DNA of 37,044 bases from assembly GCF_003003795.1 (NCBI RefSeq), contig NZ_PVWK01000155.1:1-37044 (forward strand), written 5' to 3'. Positions within the stretch are counted from its first letter, which is position 1; each line of letters opens with the position of its first letter. Made by a program: the position numbers and the translations under genes. The notes below the pieces were generated by a model, which was given only the letters and a program-made list of their open reading frames with translations, was not told the origin of the DNA and ran no database searches. Positions 23,956-31,852 of this stretch are shown here, in pieces. Source of the DNA: Stenomitos frigidus ULC18. Its GTDB lineage: Bacteria; Cyanobacteriota; Cyanobacteriia; Leptolyngbyales; Leptolyngbyaceae.

Positions 23956-24285
23956 ATGCCACTCTTTCTCATCACCAGTTTGTATGACGAAGGCATTTCG
24001 CCCAATAACTTTCGCGTTGTAGAAGCAGCATCGAAACAAGCGATCGCGCAGCACATGCTGGAGCACCCAGAGCGATGGGACTATTTCCTTCACCGTTGTT
24101 TTCATGAGGAGCAGTGGGAAGCAACCCTCACCCCAGAACAATTGCTGGAGCGCATTGAGCGGACGCAGGTGGATGGTGATTCGGTGGCGCAACTGAGGAT
24201 TAATGAAATTACCATTCAAGCGCTAGACGCAGTAAACGCCGAACCCTCTTTCCAGCGTGGCACACTGTTTTCGGATTTTGGTTAA
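23956..24285 (+). CDS. Hypothetical protein
   Basis: The 109-aa protein begins MPLFLITSLYDEGISPNNFR, a beta-strand start like that of small alpha/beta proteins, and continues VVEAASKQAIAQHMLEHPER with an acidic, helical C-terminus. No catalytic motif is evident. The ATG follows AGGAG (23945-23949) at 6 nt, a good ribosome-binding site, and the next gene starts 4 nt after its stop, indicating one transcript. Confidence 0.7.
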   Translation: MPLFLITSLYDEGISPNNFRVVEAASKQAIAQHMLEHPERWDYFLHRCFHEEQWEATLTPEQLLERIERTQVDGDSVAQLRINEITIQALDAVNAEPSFQRGTLFSDFG

Positions 24286-24289
24286 GCGC

Positions 24290-24868
24290 ATGATGCAGCC
24301 GCACTTGCTTGAGCTTGTCCTACGTGAGTTTGGGTTACAGGTCATTGAGCAGCGATCGCCGCTCGTCGTGCCACGGACTGTGTCTTGCCAGCTACTGTGC
24401 GATCGTCTGGAAGGCATGACCGCCCTTATCCATGCCCACACTAATGAGAAGACACGCGCCGCATTGCTGGTCGCGCCCATCCTGCTACACCTGGCAGTGC
24501 TCTATCAGTTGCACCTTGCTTGCGGGACAGCGTTCTATGGCTGTTCGGCTCAGGGCTTGAGTGGCACAGTGGATCACGTTGTGCGTCGGGCAACATCGCC
24601 GCGATCGCCCCTTGCTTCTAACATCACAGCGATCGTGGAGACCAAGTCATCCGATCGTGGTTTCTCTCACTGCTTGGTACAGATGGTGGTGGCACAGCAG
24701 TGTAATCAGCATCCTGGCATGATCTATGGTGTCGTCACGACTGGCTTAGTCTGGCGCTTCCTCAAGTTGGAAGGAACTATGGTCACGCTCGATCTGACCG
24801 ACTATCCGCTATTGCCCATCAAGCTACTGCTCTCTCTACTAGGGCCCATGCTCCAATCGGCACCTTGA
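24290..24868 (+). CDS. PD-(D/E)XK-type nuclease-like protein
   Basis: Starting at ATG 24290 this gives 192 aa. The order GTVDHVV (Asp), ITAIVETKSSD (E-x-K) and CLVQMVVAQQ (Gln) fits the PD-(D/E)XK nuclease core, and IYGVVTTGLVWRFLKLEG matches a large family of cyanobacterial hypothetical proteins with the pattern VEAKK...GxxQCxAQMxxAQ...IYGCVTTGxxWxFL. Activity is unproven in that family as far as I know. An alternative start at 24257 would overlap the upstream gene by 29 nt. As part of an element it could serve as a defence or processing nuclease. Confidence 0.7.
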   Translation: MMQPHLLELVLREFGLQVIEQRSPLVVPRTVSCQLLCDRLEGMTALIHAHTNEKTRAALLVAPILLHLAVLYQLHLACGTAFYGCSAQGLSGTVDHVVRRATSPRSPLASNITAIVETKSSDRGFSHCLVQMVVAQQCNQHPGMIYGVVTTGLVWRFLKLEGTMVTLDLTDYPLLPIKLLLSLLGPMLQSAP

Positions 24869-24884
24869 TTGCAGAAAGAACACC

Positions 24885-25284
24885 ATGAATGCAGAACACA
24901 CAAGTAAACTCTTTGAGGACTTTCCAGCGCTTTATGCTGGTAGACACCTGCCAGTCACAGTCAACCTGATGTCCTATGGTTTCGGCCGTGGTGATGGTTG
25001 GTTTGAACTGCTGTACGACTTGTCTCAGCAAATTCAGCGTTGGCAGCTCGAACATCCTGAAACGACTGTGATCGCAGTACAGGTCAAGGAGAAGTTTGGG
25101 GGCTTACGGTTTTATGTTGATCAGACTGTTTTGGAGATCGACGCGTCGATCGCGGCGGCAACACTAAAGTCGTTGCAGACCTGCGAACTTACAGGGCGAC
25201 CGGGCAGCCTGCTCAGGACACAACGGTTACTACCAAACGTTGTGTCCTGAGCAGGCGCGTGAGTTGGGCTTTGAGCCTGTCTAG
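24885..25284 (+). pseudogene. Frameshifted conserved protein gene
   Basis: The intact frame encodes 121 aa and stops at 25250. It contains VKEKFGGLRFYVD, then TCELTGRPGSLL, the motifs of a conserved protein family whose members continue with a W/Y..TLC..H-type ending. That ending is present one frame over: HNGYYQTLCPEQARELGFEP, closing with TAG at 25282-25284. Removing one base near 25218 would join the two. The shift sits inside a perfect 18-bp inverted repeat (25208-25255). The gene is therefore either inactivated, or the sequence has an error at the hairpin. The function of the family is unknown to me. Confidence 0.7.
25208..25255. repeat. Perfect 18-bp inverted repeat at the frameshift
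   Basis: CCTGCTCAGGACACAACG (25208-25225) and CGTTGTGTCCTGAGCAGG (25238-25255) are exact inverse complements around a 12-nt loop. No U-tract follows. It lies within the coding region of the frameshifted gene and covers the point where the frame changes. Confidence 0.9.
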
Positions 25285-25405
25285 CGCGAAGGACATGAAT
25301 CGTCCTGAAAAACCTGCGTCACGATCGATCCGGCTGACTACTCACTTTTTGCAATCGAACCGCTGCTGGCGTTGTTAGCACCAATAGATTGAAGGCAGTG
25401 CTTGG

Positions 25406-26167
25406 ATGATTCTGACCGTGCAGTCCTACAGCACCGACCCATCTGGGCAGTTTCCAACCGAAGGCTTTCACATTGCCGTTTGTACCAAGGATGGTACTTT
25501 GCCAGAGCGACGGGACTGGCATCACAAGGACGAACTCCATTTCCATGAAGTGTTGATCGGTCGGCGGGGCGAATCGACGCATGGCATTGGGGGTGATTTT
25601 CACTGGGGAATGCTGGCTAAAGTTGAGCATCTGCCGAAGCTGGGTGAGCTTTTGATGGATACACCAGAGTGGTACGTCCAGGCCATCCAGTCCTTTTCGC
25701 CAGTGGGGGAGCGATCGCTCCAGGACTATGATCAGATCTTTCTTTGCTGGTGTGATCGCAACCCCAATCCACCGCCTGCGGTCTCGACTTGGAAAATTTG
25801 TCCGGTGATTCCGCCTGACCCTTACCTCATACCGATCTATCCTCACCGCAGCCAGGTGCTGTTCTACGTCACGCTGACCGAGGTGCAGAACCTGAGCATT
25901 GCCGAGACCTTAACGTTGTTACTGGAGTTGGGTTATACGCCTCAACTGCGCTACCGTGAATGGCAGCAGGCAGACGGTCAGCGTGAGCTTGGGCTGTATG
26001 CCTTGCTGCGCTATGAGCAGCATGATTTTAACCGTCCGGTTGACCGCGACTATTTGTCTGATGAATTGGAGGCACTCTGGCAGAGAATCGTGCCCAGCAC
26101 AGCGGTGCGCTTGAGTAAAGGCTATCCGCCACGGCAAATGGTATCGCTTGCTGAGATAGATTCGTAG
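25406..26167 (+). CDS. Hypothetical protein, last of element gene run
   Basis: I do not recognise this 253-aa protein. It starts MILTVQSYSTDPSGQFPTEG and has a His/Glu-rich stretch (RRDWHHKDELHFHEVLIG), a Trp-rich middle (IFLCWCDRNPNPPPAVSTWK) and a C-terminal half with TLTLLLELGYTPQLRYREW. The start lies about 120 nt after the frameshifted gene, so it may have its own promoter. A leftward frame of 175 codons overlaps it but shows no protein-like features. Confidence 0.65.
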   Translation: MILTVQSYSTDPSGQFPTEGFHIAVCTKDGTLPERRDWHHKDELHFHEVLIGRRGESTHGIGGDFHWGMLAKVEHLPKLGELLMDTPEWYVQAIQSFSPVGERSLQDYDQIFLCWCDRNPNPPPAVSTWKICPVIPPDPYLIPIYPHRSQVLFYVTLTEVQNLSIAETLTLLLELGYTPQLRYREWQQADGQRELGLYALLRYEQHDFNRPVDRDYLSDELEALWQRIVPSTAVRLSKGYPPRQMVSLAEIDS

Positions 26168-26461
26168 TCATCGTAAGTGAATTTCTAGCATAGAAGTCCT
26201 TGAGCATCGCCCTTTCGCAATGGTCAACTGGTAGGGTTTTCCCAAGCTGCCTCAAGAAGGCTAAAAGGCTTGCCTGCAAGGGCAGTGCAAAGCTCATCAC
26301 CTGCACAGTTCACTACCTTCTTTGTTAGTGCCAGTTCTTTCGTAGCAGCGGTAACTGCACGAGCAGCAGGAACACTCACTTTACTGATGCAGAGTATATC
26401 CAATACTCTGCACCAAGAGGCTCAATAGAGGAAATTTTCGCTATATGTACACTTCCTCTAT
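26168..26461. other. Non-coding gap with tandem hairpins before the integrase 3' end
   Basis: No gene is seen here. Two strong inverted repeats lie at the right side: GCAGAGTAT/ATACTCTGC (26389-26411, loop 5 nt) and AATAGAGGAA/TTCCTCTATT (26424-26462, loop 19 nt), the second touching the recombinase stop codon. They may serve as terminators for the two converging transcripts or as part of a recombination site; neither has a long U-tract. Confidence 0.5.
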
Positions 26462-26462
26462 T
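26389..26462. repeat. Two adjacent perfect inverted repeats
   Basis: The first has 9-bp arms (26389-26397 and 26403-26411), the second 10-bp arms (26424-26433 and 26453-26462). They are only 12 nt apart and lie between the end of the element gene run and the tyrosine recombinase. Paired dyads next to a recombinase gene are a common layout for attachment-site regions, but no crossover site could be confirmed because the second att copy was not found. Confidence 0.7.
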
Positions 26463-27352
26463 CATTTCTTAGTTAGCGATTCAAACGCTTTCTTGGCGAC
26501 CGTTTCGGCTCGTTGTGACGTTACCTTTTGGTAGCGCAAAGTTGTCTGAATGTTCTGGTGTCCCATTAACGCTCGCAGTTCCTCAATGCCCATCAAGCCT
26601 ACTCGTTCGGTGGCGAAGGTGTGGCGGAGGTCGTGAATCCGAATGCCTTTCAGGGTTGGTTCCTGAGGGATGATGTCAGTCCAGTCTTGATGCGCCGTGC
26701 GGTAGCTCAAACGACTGACTTCGAGCGTAAAAGGTTGTTGCGCGGTAAAAAGAGCAGCACTGCTGCAATGCCTTTGATAGCGACAATAGCGTTCTAATGC
26801 TTTTGCGGCATCTTCACTGTAGAAACACCAGCGTTGCTTGTTGCCTTTGCCCAGCACCTGAAACTTCCGTTGTTGCAGATTCAAGTCTTGGAGGTCGAGC
26901 GCCAGGATTTCCGCAATTCTTGCGCCTGTATGATGCAGGAGATGCACCAGGGCATTCAGTCGTAAATCAGAGGCGACGGCACGATACAACACCATAAGCT
27001 GTTCCGGTGTCAGGTAACGAATGACGGTATCGTTCCGATGTTCACCTTTTGCTTGGTCGGGTTTACGGCGCTTCAGTTGGGCGATCGGGTTGGCTTTCAG
27101 ATACCCCTGCTCCACAGCGAAGTTGAACAGCGCCTGGATAATGGCTTGATGGCGATGATGGGTGGTGTAAGAAATCTCAGTTAGGTTGTTGAGATAGTCC
27201 TGTAATACCTGTCGAGTCAGGATTTCAATGGGCGATCGCCCATATTCTTGCAGTAAAGGCATCAGTGTGGATTCATAGGAACGCAAGGTCGTATGAGCCA
27301 AACCGGGGCGCTGCAAAAAGGCGGTTGTGACTGTAGCGAGTGAAGTAGTCAT
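26462..27352 (-). CDS. Tyrosine recombinase / integrase
   Basis: The 296-aa protein has the N-terminal SAM-like domain (about 1-85: LATVTTAFLQRP, RQVLQDYLNNLTE) and a C-terminal catalytic domain. The expected residues are Arg near 145 in HHTGARIAEIL, His-x-x-Arg near 240 in IHDLRHTFATE, His in ALMGHQNIQTT and the nucleophile Tyr in LRYQKV. It resembles XerC/D-like and plasmid or island integrases of cyanobacteria. It is divergent from the HTH/zinc-ribbon gene across 83 nt, so the latter may repress it. It is the best candidate for mobilising the 22-27 kb segment as an element separate from the CAST. Confidence 0.93.
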   Translation of the reverse strand: MTTSLATVTTAFLQRPGLAHTTLRSYESTLMPLLQEYGRSPIEILTRQVLQDYLNNLTEISYTTHHRHQAIIQALFNFAVEQGYLKANPIAQLKRRKPDQAKGEHRNDTVIRYLTPEQLMVLYRAVASDLRLNALVHLLHHTGARIAEILALDLQDLNLQQRKFQVLGKGNKQRWCFYSEDAAKALERYCRYQRHCSSAALFTAQQPFTLEVSRLSYRTAHQDWTDIIPQEPTLKGIRIHDLRHTFATERVGLMGIEELRALMGHQNIQTTLRYQKVTSQRAETVAKKAFESLTKK

Positions 27353-27435
27353 TTACCTGTATGAGTGTGGTCAAGATGACACCAAAACTGAACAAATAAT
27401 ATAGTCTTAAGAGAAATCGATTTGCGTCTACTTCA

Positions 27436-27912
27436 ATGCCGCTTTTACAACAGGAACTGCCTCCAAACCCTGAAGAAACCCTGGCAAATTACGTCAGGCG
27501 GGTGCGGATGAGCCTGGGTCTGAGCCAGAAGGAACTGGCAGAGCGCGCAGGGCTTCACTTACAGAGTGTAGGCAAAATTGAGCGTGGGCAGACGACTCGG
27601 TTGAAGCAAGTGCCCAAAAGTGGCTTGGCTTATGCGCTGGGACTCCCTGTGGAATACCTGGATGCGGTCTGCAAGGGAGTGGCGGTAGAAGCGATCGCGA
27701 CTCTCAAATTCTGCTCTGAATGCTGGGTGCCGGGAACACCACCCGACCCCATGTGGACACACCCACGCGCCAAGCATTGCTTCGCCTGTGGAAGTCAGTT
27801 ACGCGATTGCTGTGGGAATTGCCAGGAACCGATCGCTTCGCTCAAATTCCGCTTTTGCCCTTACTGTGGTCAAGCCTATAAGAGTAATGTTCCTAAATTC
27901 TCTTCTAGGTAA
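27436..27912 (+). CDS. Xre-family HTH protein with zinc-ribbon tail
   Basis: This 158-aa protein has an Xre-type helix-turn-helix (MSLGLSQKELAERAGLHLQS then VGKIERGQTT, about residues 26-55). Its C-terminal half has four CxxC-type knuckles: CSEC, CFAC, CGNC and CPYC, enough for two zinc ribbons. The HTH part fits a repressor of the divergent recombinase. Zinc-ribbon tails often contact RNA polymerase or nucleic acid. A likely terminator follows at 27956. Confidence 0.88.
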   Translation: MPLLQQELPPNPEETLANYVRRVRMSLGLSQKELAERAGLHLQSVGKIERGQTTRLKQVPKSGLAYALGLPVEYLDAVCKGVAVEAIATLKFCSECWVPGTPPDPMWTHPRAKHCFACGSQLRDCCGNCQEPIASLKFRFCPYCGQAYKSNVPKFSSR

Positions 27913-28237
27913 TCTATTGACTTAGACCGCTTGTAAAAATAACTTAGGCAGCTTTCCTGCAAAAACTACTACGGGGAATACCATTGCAGGTTTTTCTTTA
28001 GCGAAGCACCAGTGAATTCTTCGATAGCAACCTCCAGATTCAGCCTCTGAATGAACGTTTCCGCTCCGCTGCAAGCTTTCGCTACACCTCACACGCTTTA
28101 CGACTCGGTTCCACTCAGCACCCGGTCCGACAGCTGTGCTTCATGCGCCTCAAGCAGCGGGGAATTGACCTGTAGCGATTAAAAAAATTCAAGCAGCCTA
28201 CTTCAGCAAGATAATCCAGGAAAAAGCATAAGCATTT
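27913..28237. other. Gap with terminator and an unrecognised open stretch
   Basis: After the HTH gene there is a terminator-like hairpin, then a frame open from the TAG at about 27999 to TAG near 28173 without a start codon, encoding LNERFRSAASFRYTSHALRL and ending LKQRGIDL. This could be the 3' end of a decayed gene; I do not recognise it. The operator and promoter for the next small gene begin at 28238. Confidence 0.35.
27956..27999 (+). terminator. Terminator after the HTH/zinc-ribbon gene
   Basis: CCTGCAA (27956-27962) pairs with TTGCAGG (27984-27990) and is followed directly by TTTTTCTTT. The loop is long (21 nt), so strength may be moderate. Confidence 0.5.
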
Positions 28238-28255
28238 ATAATACATTTGTACTAT
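28238..28255 (+). promoter_or_regulatory. Operator copy 3, upstream of the small-gene pair
   Basis: ATAATACATTTGTACTAT repeats the CATTTGTACT core found at the tracrRNA and cas12k sites in the same orientation relative to transcription. TATATT (28253-28258) overlaps its right edge as a probable -10, placing the start about 8 nt before the ATG at 28273. Consensus over the three sites is WTARWWCATTTGTACTRW. Confidence 0.65.
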
Positions 28256-28272
28256 ATTGCTGGCAAAATTAA

Positions 28273-28530
28273 ATGACCCAAAGCCCTAAAGTTCCTGAAA
28301 TCATTCAAATGCCACCGAAAGAAGGACTGTTGTGTACAGTTCTGGATCTTTTCTACATGGCTAAGCAAAAAGAGTTTCCCTTAAAAGACTTGAAATCGAC
28401 CCTGGATAGCCTTCAATCATTTCTCCATAGTGCTGAGGGTCAATTTAGAGAAGATAAAGACTTATCCGATTCGATAAAACAGGCACGAGAATCTGCCACT
28501 GAAGCCAGTAAGAAGTTGAAATCAACCTGA
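28273..28530 (+). CDS. Small helical protein, CAST-operator controlled
   Basis: The 85-aa protein is not of a family I recognise. After a short N-terminus (MTQSPKVPEIIQMPPKEG) it is almost entirely helical and charged: FPLKDLKSTLDSLQSFLHSA and SDSIKQARESATEASKKL. It has no helix-turn-helix or catalytic motif. The C-terminal half aligns with that of the next gene (FP..LK..L..L...L...F....DL), so the two are tandem paralogues. No Shine-Dalgarno is visible; the leader is predicted to be only a few nucleotides, as for cas12k. Expression under the same operator as cas12k suggests a function tied to the transposon or its guide RNA, which is inference. Confidence 0.7.
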   Translation: MTQSPKVPEIIQMPPKEGLLCTVLDLFYMAKQKEFPLKDLKSTLDSLQSFLHSAEGQFREDKDLSDSIKQARESATEASKKLKST

Positions 28531-28596
28531 TGAAATTCCTGATAGGCATTCTTTTCTCCGAAGAAGTGAGTATAAATTCTCGCTTTAGGAGGTCGC

Positions 28597-28839
28597 ATGG
28601 TAACATCTTGTCCTCTAGACCAACAGTGTCCTCTAGCGAAGCAAAAGAACCCTTCAGGAATCTGCCCTTTAGGAAAGGACTGCCAAAAGTTTCCTAAAGG
28701 AAGGCTTAAGGGCGTGTTGAGGGATTTAGACGGCTATCTGGGTGCTTCTATCAACTCGTTCAGCAATAATGAAGATTTACTATATGCCCTCAACCAGCTT
28801 CAAAATGACATATCACTGGTGCTCTCTAGATTGAACTAG
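28597..28839 (+). CDS. Small Cys-rich protein, paralogue of upstream gene
   Basis: This 80-aa protein begins with a Cys/Pro-rich region: CPLDQQC (5-11) and CPLGKDC (23-29), together four cysteines in two C-x5-C pairs suited to binding a metal ion. The rest, FPKGRLKGVLRDLDGYLGAS and LLYALNQLQNDISLVLSRL, is helical and aligns with the upstream 85-aa protein. AGGAGG sits 5 nt before the ATG, a strong ribosome-binding site. It ends 83 nt from the converging caspase gene. No known family is recognised; a small adaptor or regulator is possible. Confidence 0.75.
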   Translation: MVTSCPLDQQCPLAKQKNPSGICPLGKDCQKFPKGRLKGVLRDLDGYLGASINSFSNNEDLLYALNQLQNDISLVLSRLN

Positions 28840-28922
28840 AACCAAGTATACCTTTGGTGGAACAGGGTGTTTCTACTTGAAATTTGAAGTTCCCAATTTA
28901 AGGCAAATCAGAAAAATTTCAC

Positions 28923-31697
28923 CTAAATGGATGAATTGAGATAATTAATTAAATAGTCAAGATAAAGATTAAGCTCATCGATAGCGTCTCTAGACGGTTC
29001 TTCAAAAGGCAACTCCTGCTTAAGAAAACTAAACGCCCGAGCATACAAATCTGCAGGTATAGATGATGGAGGCTTAAGTTCTGCGTCCCTCGGTTGCATA
29101 GACAGAAGGCTGCTATATAACCAGGTTATATATTTATTAAGTTCTTGAGAACTCAAGTAGAGTTCATTTTGTTCAGAAGTATGAGCAAAGATATATCTCA
29201 AAATAATTTCAGTTAGTCTTTCCTGATTGTCAATCAACCACTCTGCCATCAGCTGAGATGACTGCCTTCTTGTCTCAAAGAGTTGAAGTTCTTCTACAAA
29301 GCCGCCTATTTTTTGGTTGAAATCAGTTGGATCAGGTGTATTAGCATTAAATATTGATGCCAAACCCATAGCCTCACCAGATATATTTGAATTGGAGAGA
29401 GAAGGAGTGCTAGTTTCAGATATGTCCTGTGCAGTACTGGTTTGAGTAGTCTGCTGTATTCGATTAACTACTTTTGTCTGTAAATTCTGAAGCTGTTCTT
29501 TAATTTGACTAACTTCCCGCTCGTAGGAAGTTTTTTGTACTTCATGCTTATAACTTAGTTGGTAAAATTCTTGTTCCTCAGAACTTAGATAGAATTTAAG
29601 ATCCAAACGATTTTTATGAATCTGAGTCAGTAAGCCACCTGAAATCAAGAAATTGTCGTCGCAACCGTGGATTCTCCAAACCTTGAAATCATCATGAATG
29701 CGATCGCGCAATCGCCTTACTTCCCGATCGTCTTTGCGCCATTCGGCAAACCGTATCCATCCATCTAGCAGAGCTTCGTGCACTAAATCTACACAGGAAC
29801 CTGAGTTGGCTTGGTCTTGCCCTGTTACTAGCAAGCGCCCCCGCACCAATCCATCGTCATCCTCAAGTAATCCACGTAACAAGCCTTGAGCATCGAGATC
29901 TGCGTCTGCGATTGCCACTAGCTCATGTTTAGGGCAGCGCTGGCGGGTGTCCTTTTCTGCTTCTCCGGTTCGCACTAGCCGCAGAAAGACTCGTTTAATC
30001 CATGCCTGCTCCTGTTCAGTTCGTGTTTCTATTGGGGTGTCACGCTCAAAATCTCGAAAGTGGTAGACCTGCTCAGCATGGAGATTGAGTGCTCCGGTCA
30101 AGCCGCCCAGGTTTTCATACTGTGCCAGGGTCAGCAGTTTTTGTTCCGTGTCTCGTTGCTCCCATAGTTTAGTCAAGACAAATTCTAATAAGGGCAGGAA
30201 ACCTGGCTCTTTTCCCACATCGTCCTGAATCTTGAAGAGCAAGCGTTCCTCAACGCCGTATCCCTGCCGTTTTGCAGGTTCCACGATCGCATCTCGTAGA
30301 TCAGCGCCAGTTAATGGCGGCATGAGTACCCATTGAGATTGAATCAGTTGGTGTAAAGCCGGATAGCGCAGACAAGGTTCCAGGAAGTCTGCCCGCATCG
30401 TGATGACCACTGCCAAACGTGTATCAGGGAGATTGACCACCTGAGTCAGCAGGTCAATGAAGCGCTGGCGATCGCCTTCATTTGGGCAGAGCGTAAACAC
30501 TTCCTCAAACTGATCCACCACCAATAGAAAACGCTCTGGTGTTTCCTGATCGGCGGTAGTCGTTGCATCAGAGAGCCGCTTGACCAGGGCAGGCAGCGGA
30601 TCGGGATCAGTTTTAATGAGCTGATGGAGCTGCTGGATGTCGCGGTTGGAGCGAGGAAAAGACGGTTCAAAGACGGCTCTCAGTGCTGCCAGTGGGTCGA
30701 ATCCTGGCTTAATCGGGTCAAGTATCTGCCAACCCGTTGCCGCTAGCCAGGGCATCAAGCCAGCTCGCACGATTGAAGATTTGCCACTGCCCGAAGCGCC
30801 AATCACCGGGACGAACGGTTGTTGCTCTAACCGTTGCCGGATGTCTTCAACCGTTCGCTGCCGCCCAAAGAAGAAGGCTTGTTGCTCTGCGGTGAACGCT
30901 TGCAAGCCTTGATAGGGGCAGATGGGTTCTCCCGCTGCATCCACGATCGCCGTGAGCCTCGTCGGCTGCGGTTGATGGTTCATGAGCGTAATTAAGCCGC
31001 CATAGCCCATGCGGAGTGGTTCTTGTCCACTGCCTCTTAGCTCTCTGGCAACAGATTCAAACAAGCGATCGCCCGTCACCTGTCCATCTTCGTTGGCATT
31101 TGCCTGAGATAGCCCTCCCAGCAAGGCACCAGTGAAAATGCTGTGCTGCTCACGCTTGATGGCGTATGCCTGCTCAAAGCCTCGGCAAGCGGTGATCAGG
31201 TAATAGTCCTTATGGGTACTGAAAGCGGTAAAGGTCTTTTCAACCAGACTCCGTTCCAAAAAATCACCGCTGTGGCAGGAGTCAAACAGCATCACCAGGC
31301 TACTTAACTGTGATTCCTGAATCAGGTCATTTAGGCTATCGAGGGGCACTGCTCGCCGTGCTTCGATCACTTGCTTGCCTTCGAGGGCGATCGCGGTATC
31401 CGACGTTGCCAGGTAAGCTCTGGGTTTACCAACCACCGGATCAACCACGGGAATACCATGCCCAGTGAAGTAAAGCAACACGTCGTTCTGGGTAGCCTGC
31501 TCCAGTAGCAAGGTGCGTAATGCCTGAATCAGCTTGGCATTCGTGATGGCTCCTTTCAAGACAGTCACGGACTGAAAGTCACCCCCTTGCTCCAGCACCG
31601 CCGCTACCGCTGCCGCATCGCTGGCAGGTTTACTCAAAGGCTTGAGAGGACTCTGGTATTCTGAGATGCCAATCACAAGGGCATAGCGACGAGCCAT
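28923..31697 (-). CDS. Caspase-like protease - nSTAND NTPase - coiled coil protein
   Basis: From ATG 31697 (MARRYALVIGISEYQSPLKP) the protein is 924 aa; the frame is open further upstream but the caspase fold begins here. The C14 protease dyad is H80 in YFTGHG and C141 in FDSCHSG. An nSTAND1-type NTPase follows (PYQGLQAFTAEQQAFFFGRQ, Walker A GASGSGKSS at residue 300, Walker B LLVVDQFEEVF). The C-terminal third has a coiled coil (about 690-745: YEREVSQIKEQLQNLQTKV) and a helical domain without recognisable repeats. It is divergent from a second caspase-nSTAND gene across 155 nt. A prokaryotic immune or cell-suicide receptor is the expected role. Confidence 0.92.
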   Translation of the reverse strand: MARRYALVIGISEYQSPLKPLSKPASDAAAVAAVLEQGGDFQSVTVLKGAITNAKLIQALRTLLLEQATQNDVLLYFTGHGIPVVDPVVGKPRAYLATSDTAIALEGKQVIEARRAVPLDSLNDLIQESQLSSLVMLFDSCHSGDFLERSLVEKTFTAFSTHKDYYLITACRGFEQAYAIKREQHSIFTGALLGGLSQANANEDGQVTGDRLFESVARELRGSGQEPLRMGYGGLITLMNHQPQPTRLTAIVDAAGEPICPYQGLQAFTAEQQAFFFGRQRTVEDIRQRLEQQPFVPVIGASGSGKSSIVRAGLMPWLAATGWQILDPIKPGFDPLAALRAVFEPSFPRSNRDIQQLHQLIKTDPDPLPALVKRLSDATTTADQETPERFLLVVDQFEEVFTLCPNEGDRQRFIDLLTQVVNLPDTRLAVVITMRADFLEPCLRYPALHQLIQSQWVLMPPLTGADLRDAIVEPAKRQGYGVEERLLFKIQDDVGKEPGFLPLLEFVLTKLWEQRDTEQKLLTLAQYENLGGLTGALNLHAEQVYHFRDFERDTPIETRTEQEQAWIKRVFLRLVRTGEAEKDTRQRCPKHELVAIADADLDAQGLLRGLLEDDDGLVRGRLLVTGQDQANSGSCVDLVHEALLDGWIRFAEWRKDDREVRRLRDRIHDDFKVWRIHGCDDNFLISGGLLTQIHKNRLDLKFYLSSEEQEFYQLSYKHEVQKTSYEREVSQIKEQLQNLQTKVVNRIQQTTQTSTAQDISETSTPSLSNSNISGEAMGLASIFNANTPDPTDFNQKIGGFVEELQLFETRRQSSQLMAEWLIDNQERLTEIILRYIFAHTSEQNELYLSSQELNKYITWLYSSLLSMQPRDAELKPPSSIPADLYARAFSFLKQELPFEEPSRDAIDELNLYLDYLINYLNSSI

Positions 31698-31852
31698 ACA
31701 GTTACGTTTTCCTAGTGACAGAGGACGATGCGTGCCATACACAGACCACGCCAACGGGGCTGACCGAAGCTGGTATTGAAATTGCACCAGACGAACGGGT
31801 GCTTGATTTGAGACTATCTTAGTAGAGAATTACCAAAGGGCAGTGCTTGCAG

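Noticed and set aside
25319-25846. 175-codon minus-strand frame
   Set aside because: It overlaps the 253-aa plus-strand gene, which has more protein-like sequence and fits the direction of the gene run.
27436-27912. HTH/zinc-ribbon gene as the CAST-specific repressor (CvkR-like)
   Set aside because: It is not of the MerR type, is not near cas12k, and its own upstream region lacks the shared operator; control of the divergent recombinase is more likely.
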